Source: Chaetorhynchus papuensis
Taxonomy: Eukaryota > Chordata > Aves > Passeriformes > Rhipiduridae
NCBI GenBank assembly: GCA_013396525.1
Contig: VWYX01000081.1
Location: 911,451 to 975,450 of the forward strand
Direction: 5' to 3'
Length of the DNA stretch: 64,000 nucleotides
Shown here: in pieces, positions 1-11,300 of the stretch
Layout: every line of letters begins with the position of its first letter
How positions within the stretch are numbered: position 1 is the first letter of the stretch
Position numbers and translations under genes: made by a program
Notes under the pieces: model-generated
Databases searched by the model: none
Told to the model about the DNA's origin: nothing
Seen by the model: the letters and a program-made list of their open reading frames with translations, nothing else

Positions 1-311
1 GTGAAAGCCAGGGACTGCAGCTCCAGGGAGAAATCAGAACTGCACACACTTAATCAAGTCTTGCTTGGGAGGTTTGGGATGTATTTCACCAGTGGGGATT
101 AAAAAAAAATTTAAAAAGAGAAGAAAAAAAAGTTTAGGTTAAGCTCAAAAGTTAATTTGCTAGTTTCCTATGAAAAAAAGCCCACCTCAGGTATTTTATT
201 TTTTAACATGTCTATGTTGGGACGTCTTTTATACTTTTCATAAAATATAATAACAAAACCAGGTCACATCCATTTAAGAAAAAAAAATATTCCCACAGAT
301 AAAGTTGTTGG

Positions 312-328
312 TTTTTTTTTTTTTTTTT
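312..328. repeat. T17 homopolymer
   Basis: Seventeen consecutive T followed by AGGT. No retroposon body was recognised. Confidence 0.9.
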
Positions 329-929
329 AGGTATTAAAAAAATGTTTTCAATTTATCCTTTTTATGTCCTGCTTGAAACAACTTGCCAAATTTCCTCCAA
401 ATCTGTGAACAGATTTCCTTCTTGCTAAGCTATTTTTCCTCTACAAATATCAGCTGACAAAAAAAACTGTGCAAGTCTAGTCATCAAGCTAACAGTCTGC
501 TCTCAGTCTCTCCAAACTAAGCAAACAGTATACAAAATAGAAAAGAAATTAGGAAAGAGCCAAAGAGACCAGAACAAAAGCAAAAAGGATTTATTTTCCT
601 AAAGCATCAGCCTGGAGTACGGGGATATTACTCCAAGACGCACAAGAACCACTAGAAACAGCCACCTCCATATGAACAGAGAGAGTGCTGTACTCTGCCT
701 CCATCTAATACGTGAGATTTATAAGTGCTTCAGCTCCCCAGAGGCACTCAGGCATATTGCTATATATAGGACTGTTCCCAGATTACAGAATGCCTTCCCT
801 TGACTGTAGCATTTTCAGTCCACAGGGATTTTTTTTTTGCTTCTTTTTATTTTCTTTTAAAACCAGCTCACTCCAAGCTGCTTCCCTTTGTTTGCTCCAC
901 CACCAGCGTTAATCATTGCATGGAAATGG

Positions 930-1080
930 GTTCAATGTCCGGTTCAAAAGCAATCCTAGGCAAATATAGATAAACAGCCTCTCCCAGGAAGCGACAATAT
1001 TTGTGCGGCACATAATGTGGACAATAGATTTGTTTTCTGAACGAGTTAGCTGGAAAATCAGTTAGGGCTCTGCCTCACAT
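930..1080. promoter_or_regulatory. Candidate conserved non-coding element
   Basis: AAGCGACAATATTTGTGCGG and TGGACAATAGATTTG provide two SOX-like ACAAT sites with retained CpGs, followed by GAACGAGTTAGC. No repeat signature is seen. Confidence 0.27.
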
Positions 1081-2590
1081 TGAGCTGTGCCTCCACAGGG
1101 CCAGGGCTGGGGGCTGTGGATTCTGTGCTCGGGGCTGGTGGAGGTGCACAGCGTAACCAGAACCACCCGTGGGTTGGGGCATGCTGCCTGCAATTCCACC
1201 CACACCAGACCCACGGAGGATGCAATCCTGTGCCTGCTCACACTCAGGTTTTTTCGCTCAGGAAGTCTTTGCTTTCATCTGAAGCATTCACAGGGACAGC
1301 AGCCTTCACCCTTGCCCGAACAGTGAAGAGGGGAATTGGGCAGTGACAGCTGCTGTTCCCATATAGGATGTGTTTTTACATGGATTTGGGGAAGACATGG
1401 ACAGATCCTGAAAAGGTGCTGAGTTCCCTCTGTGCAGAGCTGGTTTCTCTTTCTCTTTGACCTATAGGGAAATTATTCTCTTTGCCCTCCTTCACTCTGA
1501 AACTGGTGTGTGATTTCATACATCTCTGCTTCTGCAATCACTGGCCCCTCCTCCATTTCTTACCCTTTTTTTATTTTTTTTTGTGCTTTCCTTCCCTGTC
1601 ATTATTTTTGTCCAACAGCTATTTGTTCAGTAATCTCCCCCAAGAGATTAGCACACTAATAGGCAGTCAACAAAACAAGAAAGAAAGAAAGACACAGTAC
1701 TTAAAGGATGAATACTTGGGAGAGAGCATCAGTCTTTTGATGTCCTGATTCCAGTCGGGTTTATTTGCTATATATATGTCTATAATAACTATACATCTTC
1801 GTACAGCTGTCCTACTGCTGAAACGGAGATTTCTGACTGCCTGGCAAACCTTATGCCTCCCTTCACTTGCACAGAGGAGGAAAACGACGGCATTCCCAGT
1901 ACCCAAAGGGGTACCCTGGCACAGAGCAACTCACATATTTAGGGCAGCAGGGCAGCTTAGCTGCAGAGTCAGTCCACCCATTGCACACCATTCCCTGCCC
2001 ACAGCAGCAGCAGCCCGTGTCCTGAAAACATCTCCACACCTTTCACTTTAACCCCGTGGCTATTCCTGTCCCCATCTGAGGAGTCCCTGCCTCCTGATGG
2101 AGCAGAACCAGGGCTCCATCTCCAGATGCAGGTGCTGGATTCCTCTCACTCGTGGCTGACTAGAAGAATATCACCCGATCTTTAGTGACCCCACTGTGCT
2201 GAGTGGATGACAGCCAGGCTTTTAATACAGGCACAGAAAAAGGCAGGGGCACTCAGGAGGGAAAAGATGGCTGCAACTGCGTCACGTTCTGCAGCACGGC
2301 CTGACAAAAGCTGCAAGTACACTTTTCAAAGAAAGTTTGGTTTTTCAGGCATGCTCTATCTTTGGTGGTTGCTCTTGCTTTGTTTTTCCTCAGACAAATT
2401 CTTCTTTTAAACTGGCAGTGAAGACTTACTTAGGACTGCATTAGGGGTTCTTGAAAACACCCTGGAAATTGATACCACACACTTGGGCGATTTTATTTTT
2501 TTTAACAGATTGGTAGGGATTCTTTTAATTTCCCCCTTGTGATTTTATACAGAACACTTTTTCAGGCAGATCTTTTTGCACCCCTCCAAA
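1081..2590. other. Intronic block, no gene seen
   Basis: Unique sequence with a moderately GC-rich beginning (1081-1340) and T-rich pieces. Open frames of up to 91 codons are present on both strands, but none shows domain-like composition, splice junctions or a known family. No repeat body was recognised. Confidence 0.6.
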
Positions 2591-2594
2591 GCAG

Positions 2595-2900
2595 TCAATG
2601 AAACCATTTGCATGCATACAATTAAGCACAAGGGAGGGGGGGAAAGCAGGAAAAAGCTACAGCTACAACAGCCTAATAATTTCATCTGAAAAAATCCTCC
2701 AGATATCTAATATTGTAAAGCAACAAGTCCTTTTGAGCAGAATTTCAAAAATTCATGCATGCGTCTAACAATCGTTTTGCATACCAACAAATCTGGGAAC
2801 ATATGAAAGCTAATAATTATAAAGCTAGAGTAGTATCATACATTCTGCTCCCAATTTGCCCCTGATCCTGAACAGCTGAGGATGGTTGGAGCTTTACTAT
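2595..2900. promoter_or_regulatory. Candidate conserved non-coding element
   Basis: An exact POU octamer ATTTGCAT (2606-2613) is followed by GCATACAATTAAGCAC. CATGCATGCGTCTAACAATC and GCTAATAATTATAAAGC lie further right. No repeat signature is seen up to about 2870, where an ancient repeat relic may begin. Confidence 0.3.
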
Positions 2901-5455
2901 TGACTTTGTTGAGCATATGATGAAGTAGGTGATGTGGTGCAGCCTCCCTCAAGTCAAATGGACTGCACAGGTGTAGCAGAATTTGCCCCCACATTTCTGA
3001 TCATGTGTAACATAAAACCCCCCACTTAACACAATCCAATACCCAGAAATCAGAGAGGGACAATAGGGGGACCTGTGTCTGGGGAGTGACAGTGTAAGAA
3101 ATTGGATCAGCAGGAATTAATCTCAAATCTTCAAAGTGATGTAGGTGTCTTAGGCATCCAACGATCCTAGGCCTCCTCCCAAAAGATCAGAGCAACAGAG
3201 TTTTACCCTGTGCTTCCCAGTGTACACAGAAGAGGGAGTTACTATTAGGGTTTGGAAGGCCACAAAGTTGTTACTTTTGATCTAAAAGAAAACTAATTGA
3301 AGTTTTAAGGTTAATAGGGCTTTATTTTCAGCTCTGATGTGTTCAGAGAAATGGAAGAGATCATCCAAAATTATAACACTGGACTGAAAATCTCTAGACA
3401 AAATACATTCAATCGTTTTAGCTCAAAACAGTTCATTCCGAGGTTCATAACTGTTGTTTTGCAGTATTTCAATCTATAAGATTCAGATTTTCTCAGTTAA
3501 CACACAGGCTGAAAAATGTACATTAAAAAAAAAAAAAAGTTGAGATTCTCATATATTCTCACACATTCTGGAGCTGGTTGTGAGGAAGCAGAGCAAAGCA
3601 CACCAGACTTGGAGGAACTAGAAGAGAGAGCAAAACCAAAAAAAGAACAGGAATATTTTTCTTTGAGTATGCACATGGTGCATTTAGTTATTTTCAGGGT
3701 CAGATCTCAAAATTATCCTTTAAATTTTGCTTTGCTTTCTGCTCATTCCCATTCATCTTCTCCTGGAGTCCAGGGAACACGGATACCAGATTTATAAACA
3801 AAGCTGACACCTTTGAGGGTTGCTTAGAAAACCTGTCCAGCATTAAGGGTACAATGGGAAAAAGAAATAAAAAGAAAAGAAAGACATTGGTTCCTTAAGA
3901 ATGTAAGTACAGCCCCCCTGCCTGAGACATATGGAGCACACAGCGCCATTCTGCCACCAGCAGGGGCCATAAACACGAGCCCAGAGAAAACCAAGAGCAG
4001 GGCAAGCGTGTGCAACACCTCCCTCAGACGTTCTCCCAGGCTCTCACCATTTTCAGCCCAAAGGATTTCCAAAGCCTGATGCTGCTCACTTCTTTCTGTA
4101 GTGAACCACGATGAGCTGTTTCATCACCGTGCGGCTCCAACCCACAGCTCCTGAAGGTCTTGTACCACAGGTGCATGATATATTCCATCCATATCTGTGC
4201 CTCTGGCCAGTAGAGAGAAGAAAAGTAATTCAGAGGGCACAATAAAACCTTGAGCAGAGTCTTCTGGAAGCACCCGAGAGGAAATACCAGTCCAGAAACC
4301 TGCCTGGAGTAGACAAGGTTTGCCTTTTAGGACTGGCGTTTTAGGAATATACACCACTAATATAAGAAAAAGAGCGATCACATAATTCCTTGGAGAAGCA
4401 GTATGTCTGGAACCAGATCAAATGTCTGCAATAAAAGCTGAATAAATGTAAAATTCACTCCCATTTAATGCTTCACTCCAAGCTTCAGGGTCAGCTAGAT
4501 TAGAATTAAAGCCCATCCAATCTTTCAGATGAGCCTGAAGTTTGAGAGATACAGGAAGGACTTTTGTTTTTGCAACTGTAACCTCTAGATGAAACACTGG
4601 TGAGCTTTTCACTTGGAACTAACTGTCAGTGCTCAAAAAAACTTGAAAAAGTGTGACTTGAGAGAACAGAAAAGGATATATTATGTTCATATTTTTATCA
4701 TGCCTTTACAACGTTTCCCAAATGAAAGGTTAGGGTATTAAAAGGGGTGACCAAATTTACCAGCACTTCTGTAACAAAACCTTCAGACCATCCAACATCC
4801 TACAATGAAAAATTAATTTCTATCATCGCCTTACACAAAATGCTGGTTTAAAAGTTTAATTCCCACTTTTTGCCTCTGAACAATAGAATAACATCCTCCT
4901 GCTTTTTGTGTTTTCTGGCCCAGGCCAACATCGAAGTCAGCAGGACAAAATTAAGGAGTGCTTTGGATTTCTATTCAAACCACTCTGTATTCCAAACCCA
5001 AGCCTCAGCCTCCCCTCATCCCAGGTAGACATTTGCATCCTTTAAATGATCTTGTTTATTCTCTGTGTTGGAATACAGTTATCTGAATATTAATTATGGT
5101 TTTAGTGAAGTTCATCGGTTGAGTGCAGGAATTGAGAATTCTTCCTTCGGTTGCAGCCACCTGCTTAGATTTCTGTGTTTATCTGCTTCACTGAGTTTAA
5201 ATCAGTTTCTGTAAGTGAAAGTCTGTTGCTTTGAGCAGATGTTAATGCTCAGAAATAGTGTACAGTCTGCCATTAGCATATGTAGCATAACGCTAATAAA
5301 TAGAGGCATGTACCACCCTTGAAGGTGATTCTGATTTCAATAGAGAAATCTTCCCCCCCATCCTGCCAGCCTCTTTCCTTAGGGAAGCCTCCAGCATACA
5401 CAGCTGTTAAAAGTGAGGGATCTTCCTCCCACCCCTGGAAAGACCTTAGCAAATG
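2900..5455. other. Intronic block, no gene seen
   Basis: Ordinary intronic sequence. 2900-2990 may include an eroded ancient repeat. 3820-4390 has three overlapping minus-strand frames of 72-85 codons that share no recognisable motif and are taken as chance. Confidence 0.55.
3525..3538. repeat. A14 homopolymer
   Basis: Fourteen A in unique sequence. A second A run of 15 lies at 20827-20841 (AAAAAAGGCAGG context). Confidence 0.9.
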
Positions 5456-5459
5456 GTCC

Positions 5460-5730
5460 ATTCTGTTTATGCTACATTTGGATGATTAATGATATTGTAT
5501 AGTGTAACTAAATTGTACCGCTATTATCATCAGGTCACTGCTGACAATTAGATATATCATCTCTGGGGTTCATATACAGATAACAATTTTAACTATGTGG
5601 ATAAGTAAAGGTTTGATGGTGTCCTAATGTTAATGCAAATATTACCACATATTGGAAATCAGTAATGCACCGCACACGGGGATCACGTTACACAGCGGTG
5701 GCCGTCGGGTGGCTGGGGCTGGTGAGACGG
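5460..5730. promoter_or_regulatory. Candidate conserved non-coding element
   Basis: GGATGATTAATGATATTG, GACAATTAGATATATC and GTTAATGCAAATATTACC are regulatory-type words in unique sequence. A CpG-holding stretch (CACCGCACACGGGGATCACG, then GTGGCCGTCGGGTGG) forms the right end. Confidence 0.33.
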
Positions 5731-6496
5731 TTGCAGCAGTGGTTTTCTCCTTTATCCTGCCTTGTTAATTTTTGTCCCTTCCCTAAGGATCTGGAACAAT
5801 CCATCTGTAAAACATGACAACCGTTTAGGCTCTAAGGGACCCAGCAGCTTTCAAGCAAAGCTGCAATCAAACTGATTTGGGACGTCTTGGGTTTCGGAAG
5901 GGGGGAAGTTCAGTTACCTCGGTGCTCTCCTGGCTCCCTGCTCAGTGCAGGGCTTAGAGCTCCAGTGCTAAAGCAGAGTCCCTGGAAGAAAAGTTGTTGT
6001 TTGAACATGGCCAGCTTAGTCACGAGAATGAGAAAATCTGAGAAAATCAGGTCCTAAAAGTATCTTCGTGTTTTGTCTCGAGAACAGATCAGTGCTCCTA
6101 ATCCTGACAGCTGCAAGTAACCATTTGAGAGAGAGGTCGTATTAAGTCAAGATGAAAAATTTGAGAAAGGACTTATTGCAGAAATGCAACATTACAGCTC
6201 CTGGCTAAAGTTGAAAGTATATTGGAAAGGTTTGAAGGAGCAAGAATTCAAATTGAGCAAAGCCTCTGCCCCTTTTTCTATTCATCCATCAATAACTGGC
6301 ACATGTCATGTTAGGGCACAGACTAGAAATTAATTTTCTCGCTAATATTAAGAAACTTTATTGCACCAACCCTTATCTTCATAAATCCTGATATATACCA
6401 AGAGCAAAGAACACGGAAGTCACTGCAATAATATCAGCAGAAAACTGGAGCATGATAAAAATCAGCTTTACAGGCCTTGCATTTCCATGAGTCTAA

Positions 6497-6575
6497 TTCC
6501 CATTTCATAGGGAGGAAAACATAGCAATCTGCACTCAAAAAGGGAAGAGAATCACTGGATCACAGCCCCCAGCTG
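6497..6575 (-). mobile_element. Possible MIR-like relic
   Basis: TTCCCATTTCATAGGGAGGA and a later GGATCACAGCCCC resemble the antisense MIR segment 'cccattttacagatgagga ... ggtcacacagc'. A second similar start (CATCCCATTTTCCACAGAGG) occurs at about 6775. Both are weak. Confidence 0.28.
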
Positions 6576-6898
6576 ATTTATACTCACAATTTGCTTCTGA
6601 GATAGCAGCAGCGGATGTGAAAAGCAAAGACTACCAATAATTCTGTTCTCCTCCTGGCATGAGAAGGGAAAGATTTTCCTAAACTCAAGGAATTACTGGA
6701 GTCAGATTCATTGGACAGTGGTTATTCTTAAGTGGTTTGAGCTATCCACTTCCATCATTTCAGGTGGGTGATACATCCCATTTTCCACAGAGGAAGACAT
6801 TAAAAAGGAGAAAGTTTTTGCACAGAAATAAAGATACAAGCTGAGTTCACACTTCAGTGATTATTGCACATCTTGTCTGCTAATTAAATAATGGGGTT

Positions 6899-6957
6899 AA
6901 AATAAAAAAAAATAAAATAAAAGCAAAATACAAAACCAAAGAAGAAATAATTAAAAA
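6899..6957. repeat. A-rich low-complexity tract
   Basis: Mostly A with scattered T, G and C (AATAAAAAAAAATAAAATAA and similar). It could be an eroded retroposon tail, but no body is recognised upstream. Confidence 0.85.
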
Positions 6958-7984
6958 TGCAAGACAGTGGTTGGTCATCTTCTTAGAGAGCTGAGTTCAT
7001 CCTGCAGGAGCATATCTCCTGTTGGTAAATTTTTACAGATACTCAGAAACTGACAAAACAGAAAAAAAACCAAAAAACCAAACAAAGCAGATACCAGAGC
7101 ACCCAGGGTTCTGCAATAGAGAAAGAGAGATGGCAGCAAATAGATATTAGCTCACTACTAATCACAGATCAGAGCATCATTTCACTTGACATCCTGCACC
7201 ACTTGGGCAAGGGATTCATCTTGAAAACAGTGTTTGGGTCTCTGGGCAGAGGTACCCAATTTCTGTGGGTCTCAAAGCAAAAAAAAGCAAACTGCTCCCT
7301 GTGCTCCAAGCATACCTCTGCTGTAAAATCAGTCTGCTCAACAATTTAAGAGATAGAAAATAAGGAATGAATGGTATCAATTCATTTTTATTCCATTGAT
7401 GTTCCCTTGCCCACTATTTGCACTTATTGATCTGCAGCTAAGGGAGAAGGCCAGAAACAGTAAAGGATAAAGGTAAGCCCAAAAAGTGCTGCTGTTCTAG
7501 AAGCTGGAGGGCAGAGGAGAGACAAGGAAGAAGACCAGCAAGAGAAAGGGAGAACAGAGAGGGGAAGAGAGAATTAGAGACAGAGCAAACAAGATTAAGT
7601 TTCATCTGCCTTACTGGGTGTACACTCGGAAAGCAAAAGGCAGAGAGAGTAAGGGCAGGGGAAGAGAACGTGAACTGCAGCAAGTTCTGTCCTGAGGCTC
7701 CATGCAGTGGTTTTGTCAGAGACTCTCTGAGGCTGGTGCCACTTCGCATGATGTGTAGCTTTAATGAAACAAGGAGGGGGGCAGGCAGGAGGGAAGGGAA
7801 AAAGAAAAAGTGACTGAGACTCCCTGTCTCTTGCTTGGTCTCTGTTCCAGAGACCTATTGGCCATAACTCTTGCAGGGCAAATAACAAGCGTTCCCCATC
7901 CAAATGTAAGCACATTGGCACTTAATCCTATTTTATAAAGGTTATAGTTTTACATAAATCACTCGCTGTAAATGCACTTTAGTC

Positions 7985-8375
7985 ATCCTCCTCATGTTAA
8001 GTTTCCCTTTAAGCCTAACTAGGCAAGGAGGATTTCTCCCACTGGCCCTCTGGACATGACGCCACCAAGATTGAACTATGCTCTCCATCTTTAATATCCC
8101 TGGAGGGATTCATCTATAATGATGTCAGGGGCTAAGCATATTCCCTTGCCAGGGCGGGGGAATTAAATCCGTCCTTCCTCTGCCTCGCTCTGGTCCAGCA
8201 CAGCTAAAAACAAGTTGTTTGGAGAGCAGAGAAAACTGGTGATGTTTCACTTTTGATGTCTTGCTCTCCACGCAGGTTCCCTAATGTCTACTAAAGGGTG
8301 AGCTTAGCAGCCTTTTCTTCAGTGATTTCACTATCAGTCATCCCATTAATGAAGTTTATAACAGTCACTGAGACC
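7985..8375. promoter_or_regulatory. Candidate conserved non-coding element
   Basis: Unique sequence carrying GGGCGGGGGAATTAAATCCG, ATGACGCCACC, CATCCCATTAATGAAG and several TTTAA words. It has no repeat signature and a mixed GC profile unlike its surroundings. Confidence 0.28.
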
Positions 8376-8379
8376 TCTC

Positions 8380-11300
8380 CTCTCTATCACATCATGTTGA
8401 ATTTGCCCAGTGATTTTCAGGGTTACACTGGAAGGACAGACTGAAAGACAGAGCCAGCCCTAGGTAGGCAGACAGCAGAGTGCTCGGAAAAAAGCACATT
8501 TCAATAAGAAATCAGCTTAAAAGTACCACTGACATAATTGCTGCCAGTCATCCTTTACATGTTCTCACACAGACGCATCCCTGATGAGGAAGGCACACTC
8601 CAGCTCCTGCACATTTTCCTAATGAGTTCTGTGTTTGTTTCATAGCAGGGTACACAGGCTGTTGAATCATCGAGCACTCAAGGAAACTTCATGAGCCTGG
8701 ACCAAGTTAGGTTCAATGATTTTAGCAACCTCAGAGCAGAAGTACACTACTCCAGCTGGCTCCTTTAATTTTTTAGTAAAAAGTTATTTAGTCCAGCAGG
8801 ATGAAGTGTCCTGCCACGGACACGGAGCTTCATGTGGCCAAAGAGTTATTTCAGCTAACATATTTGAGCCATCTCTGTGGTCTCTCACTAAGGCACTTTT
8901 AATTTAAATCTCTCCTCTCTACTCAGATACCCATTTTCATAGCAATTCTTCCAGTTCAGTCACTCATATTTTTGACCTAGTCAAGTTTTCTGAGGTTGAA
9001 TAGATTTTCAGAAACCATTGGAGTGGAGTAGGGGAGAGTCAGAGACGGTAACAGCACCATCAGTAGCCTTGTCTTCTGAAAACTAGTCTGAAAATACACC
9101 CTCTTTCCAAGGAGAGAAGGTAGGTAAGTAACATTAGCTGGCAGGAAGGTTGCCCCTCAAGCTGTCTGGATCCCTCTCCATAGATGAGTTCCTGGTAATC
9201 TGCAAGGATACCCTGAATTTCTCGTGAGCAACCCAGAAACCCTTTTCAGTTTTCCACTAGCACAGACCTTATCTAGCCTTTGTGTTTAAGAAATGATTCA
9301 TGAGGTCCAGGTTTAAATGAGTGTCCCTGTCTAGCATTAGAAAAGAAGCTGATGCAACAGGAAGCAGCTCTTTTGTTCTTTCTGGCCTTACATCAGGCTA
9401 GAGACAGTTTATGTGACTTCCAGTCAACCGATGCAAAGCCACGAGTCATTGAACTAAATTCCCAGTGTCTGATTCAGAACACGACTGTAAATAGATGACG
9501 CTCCACTGAAATCATTGTTGTTTAACTCTCCCCACCAACTCTTTGACTCTTCACAGCAACTCTGATTCCAGCTCCAAATTAACATTAACAGCACATAATC
9601 CGTCTTAACAGAAAACTAAGGACAGATAGGAGATGAGAAGCTTGAACTCCTCTGCAGAGAGCAATCTCACACCTATGAAATCCTTAAGCCCTCTATGTCA
9701 GCCTCAGCCTTAAATGACTGTATAAGCCTAAACAGGAATGAATTTCACCCACAAACATGAAGAAAAATTCTGCTTGCCAGTCAGTGACGATTCATGCATT
9801 AGCAAATTCACGGGAAGTTCAAAGCTGCCTAGTTCTGTCACCAGCTTTGCACAGCTGGGAGAAACTCCATTTCCTTGCAATAGTAATGACATTCTACTAC
9901 AAGAGTAAGAATAAATTTGTTTTCGATCAGACAACCAACAGAAATAATTCATAAGTTTGCCTTATGCAATATGGTTGCATTTGGAAAGCTCAGCTGCAAT
10001 CAGTGCCCCACAGTGCAAGGTGCTGTTCATTCTTTAACAAAAACACAAGCCAAAAGAAACAGAAGAGAGGAAGTCATACACTCAAGGCCGCGCAGCAACT
10101 CGGCAGCCAAGGGAAAAAATGAACTTAAGTTTTTTGACCACCAGCCCAGTGTTCCTTATGCTGCACCATTCTCTGTGCCATCAGTGAGGTCAGAGAGAGT
10201 TTTGTATTTACGCACTTTACACCATCATCATGCAAGAGCCCCTTACAGCCTACATCCTTATTTTGCCCCTAGAAGGTAAAAGCTGCTTCTGTTCCCAGTT
10301 ACATAAGAGAAATTGAGATATAGGAAAAAGCTGTAGCTACAGCCATAAATAAATAAATAAATAAATAAACACGTCTAGACCATAATTTGTGGTGCTTATG
10401 TCCCAACCTCAAAGGCCCTTCTCAGTTTCTACTCAACCCCAAAAGCACCTATTCCATCAGCATAAATACTGCTTCTCTAACGAATCCATACCTTGGAACA
10501 GGGCCCAGATCTGAGGTCTCCTCTGAGTCGCATAAATGCCCTTACCAGAGCATCATTTTCTCAAATCTCTGGTCCAGAATTAAGACGCAAGAAGCAGCAA
10601 AACATTTTTATCTCCTCCTATTGCAGCATCCAAAGCACCACCTTGATTCTTTTCAGTGCACACTGTTTGTTTTGGGAACAGTAGTAGCTGTCACATCAAA
10701 TCACTGCCATGCACTTGGTGGGGCACTCACTCACCTGCACTGGTCCGGAGAGCCACCTCCAGCAGCAGCATCCCCCAGCTGTGCTCAGCACACCCAGATC
10801 AGCTGCCTGAGATCCCCAGCCAAAACCTCTCTCTCTCCGCACAAATATACAAGACAAATATTTATCTGAAATGTTTAGGGCACTGGGTTTTCTGAGGATT
10901 TTCTGTTAAAATCTCCTTGGCACTAAAAACCAAGCTAGGTCATGGAAACACAAAGCTTCTAGTTTCTCTAACAGCTGACAGAAAAAATCCCCCCAAAAAC
11001 AGTGCTTTTTTGCAGAGAAAAACAGGCTGGGGCCAAGGACAAAGAATCAAGTTGCTGTTTTCTAAAACATTGATTTGAACCTGCCTTACGCTTAAAGCAA
11101 AACAGAAAGACAATAAATCCTTAGAAAGAATCAGCAAAAAACCCACAAGATATCAAAACTTACGGAGTTCTATCGTAAATCTGAACTGCTCACATTAAAG
11201 TCTTCCCGCTGAAACATCCTAGGAGGACTTCTCTCCTCAAGGGGATGCCAGAGTCACCAAGGTTAGCTTATCCCCCTCCTGCAAACATCTTTGGAAAGTA

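Noticed and set aside
10387..10869. 160-codon + strand open frame
   Set aside because: No start context, domain, signal peptide or splice structure; composition is that of translated intron. Expected by chance in 64 kb.
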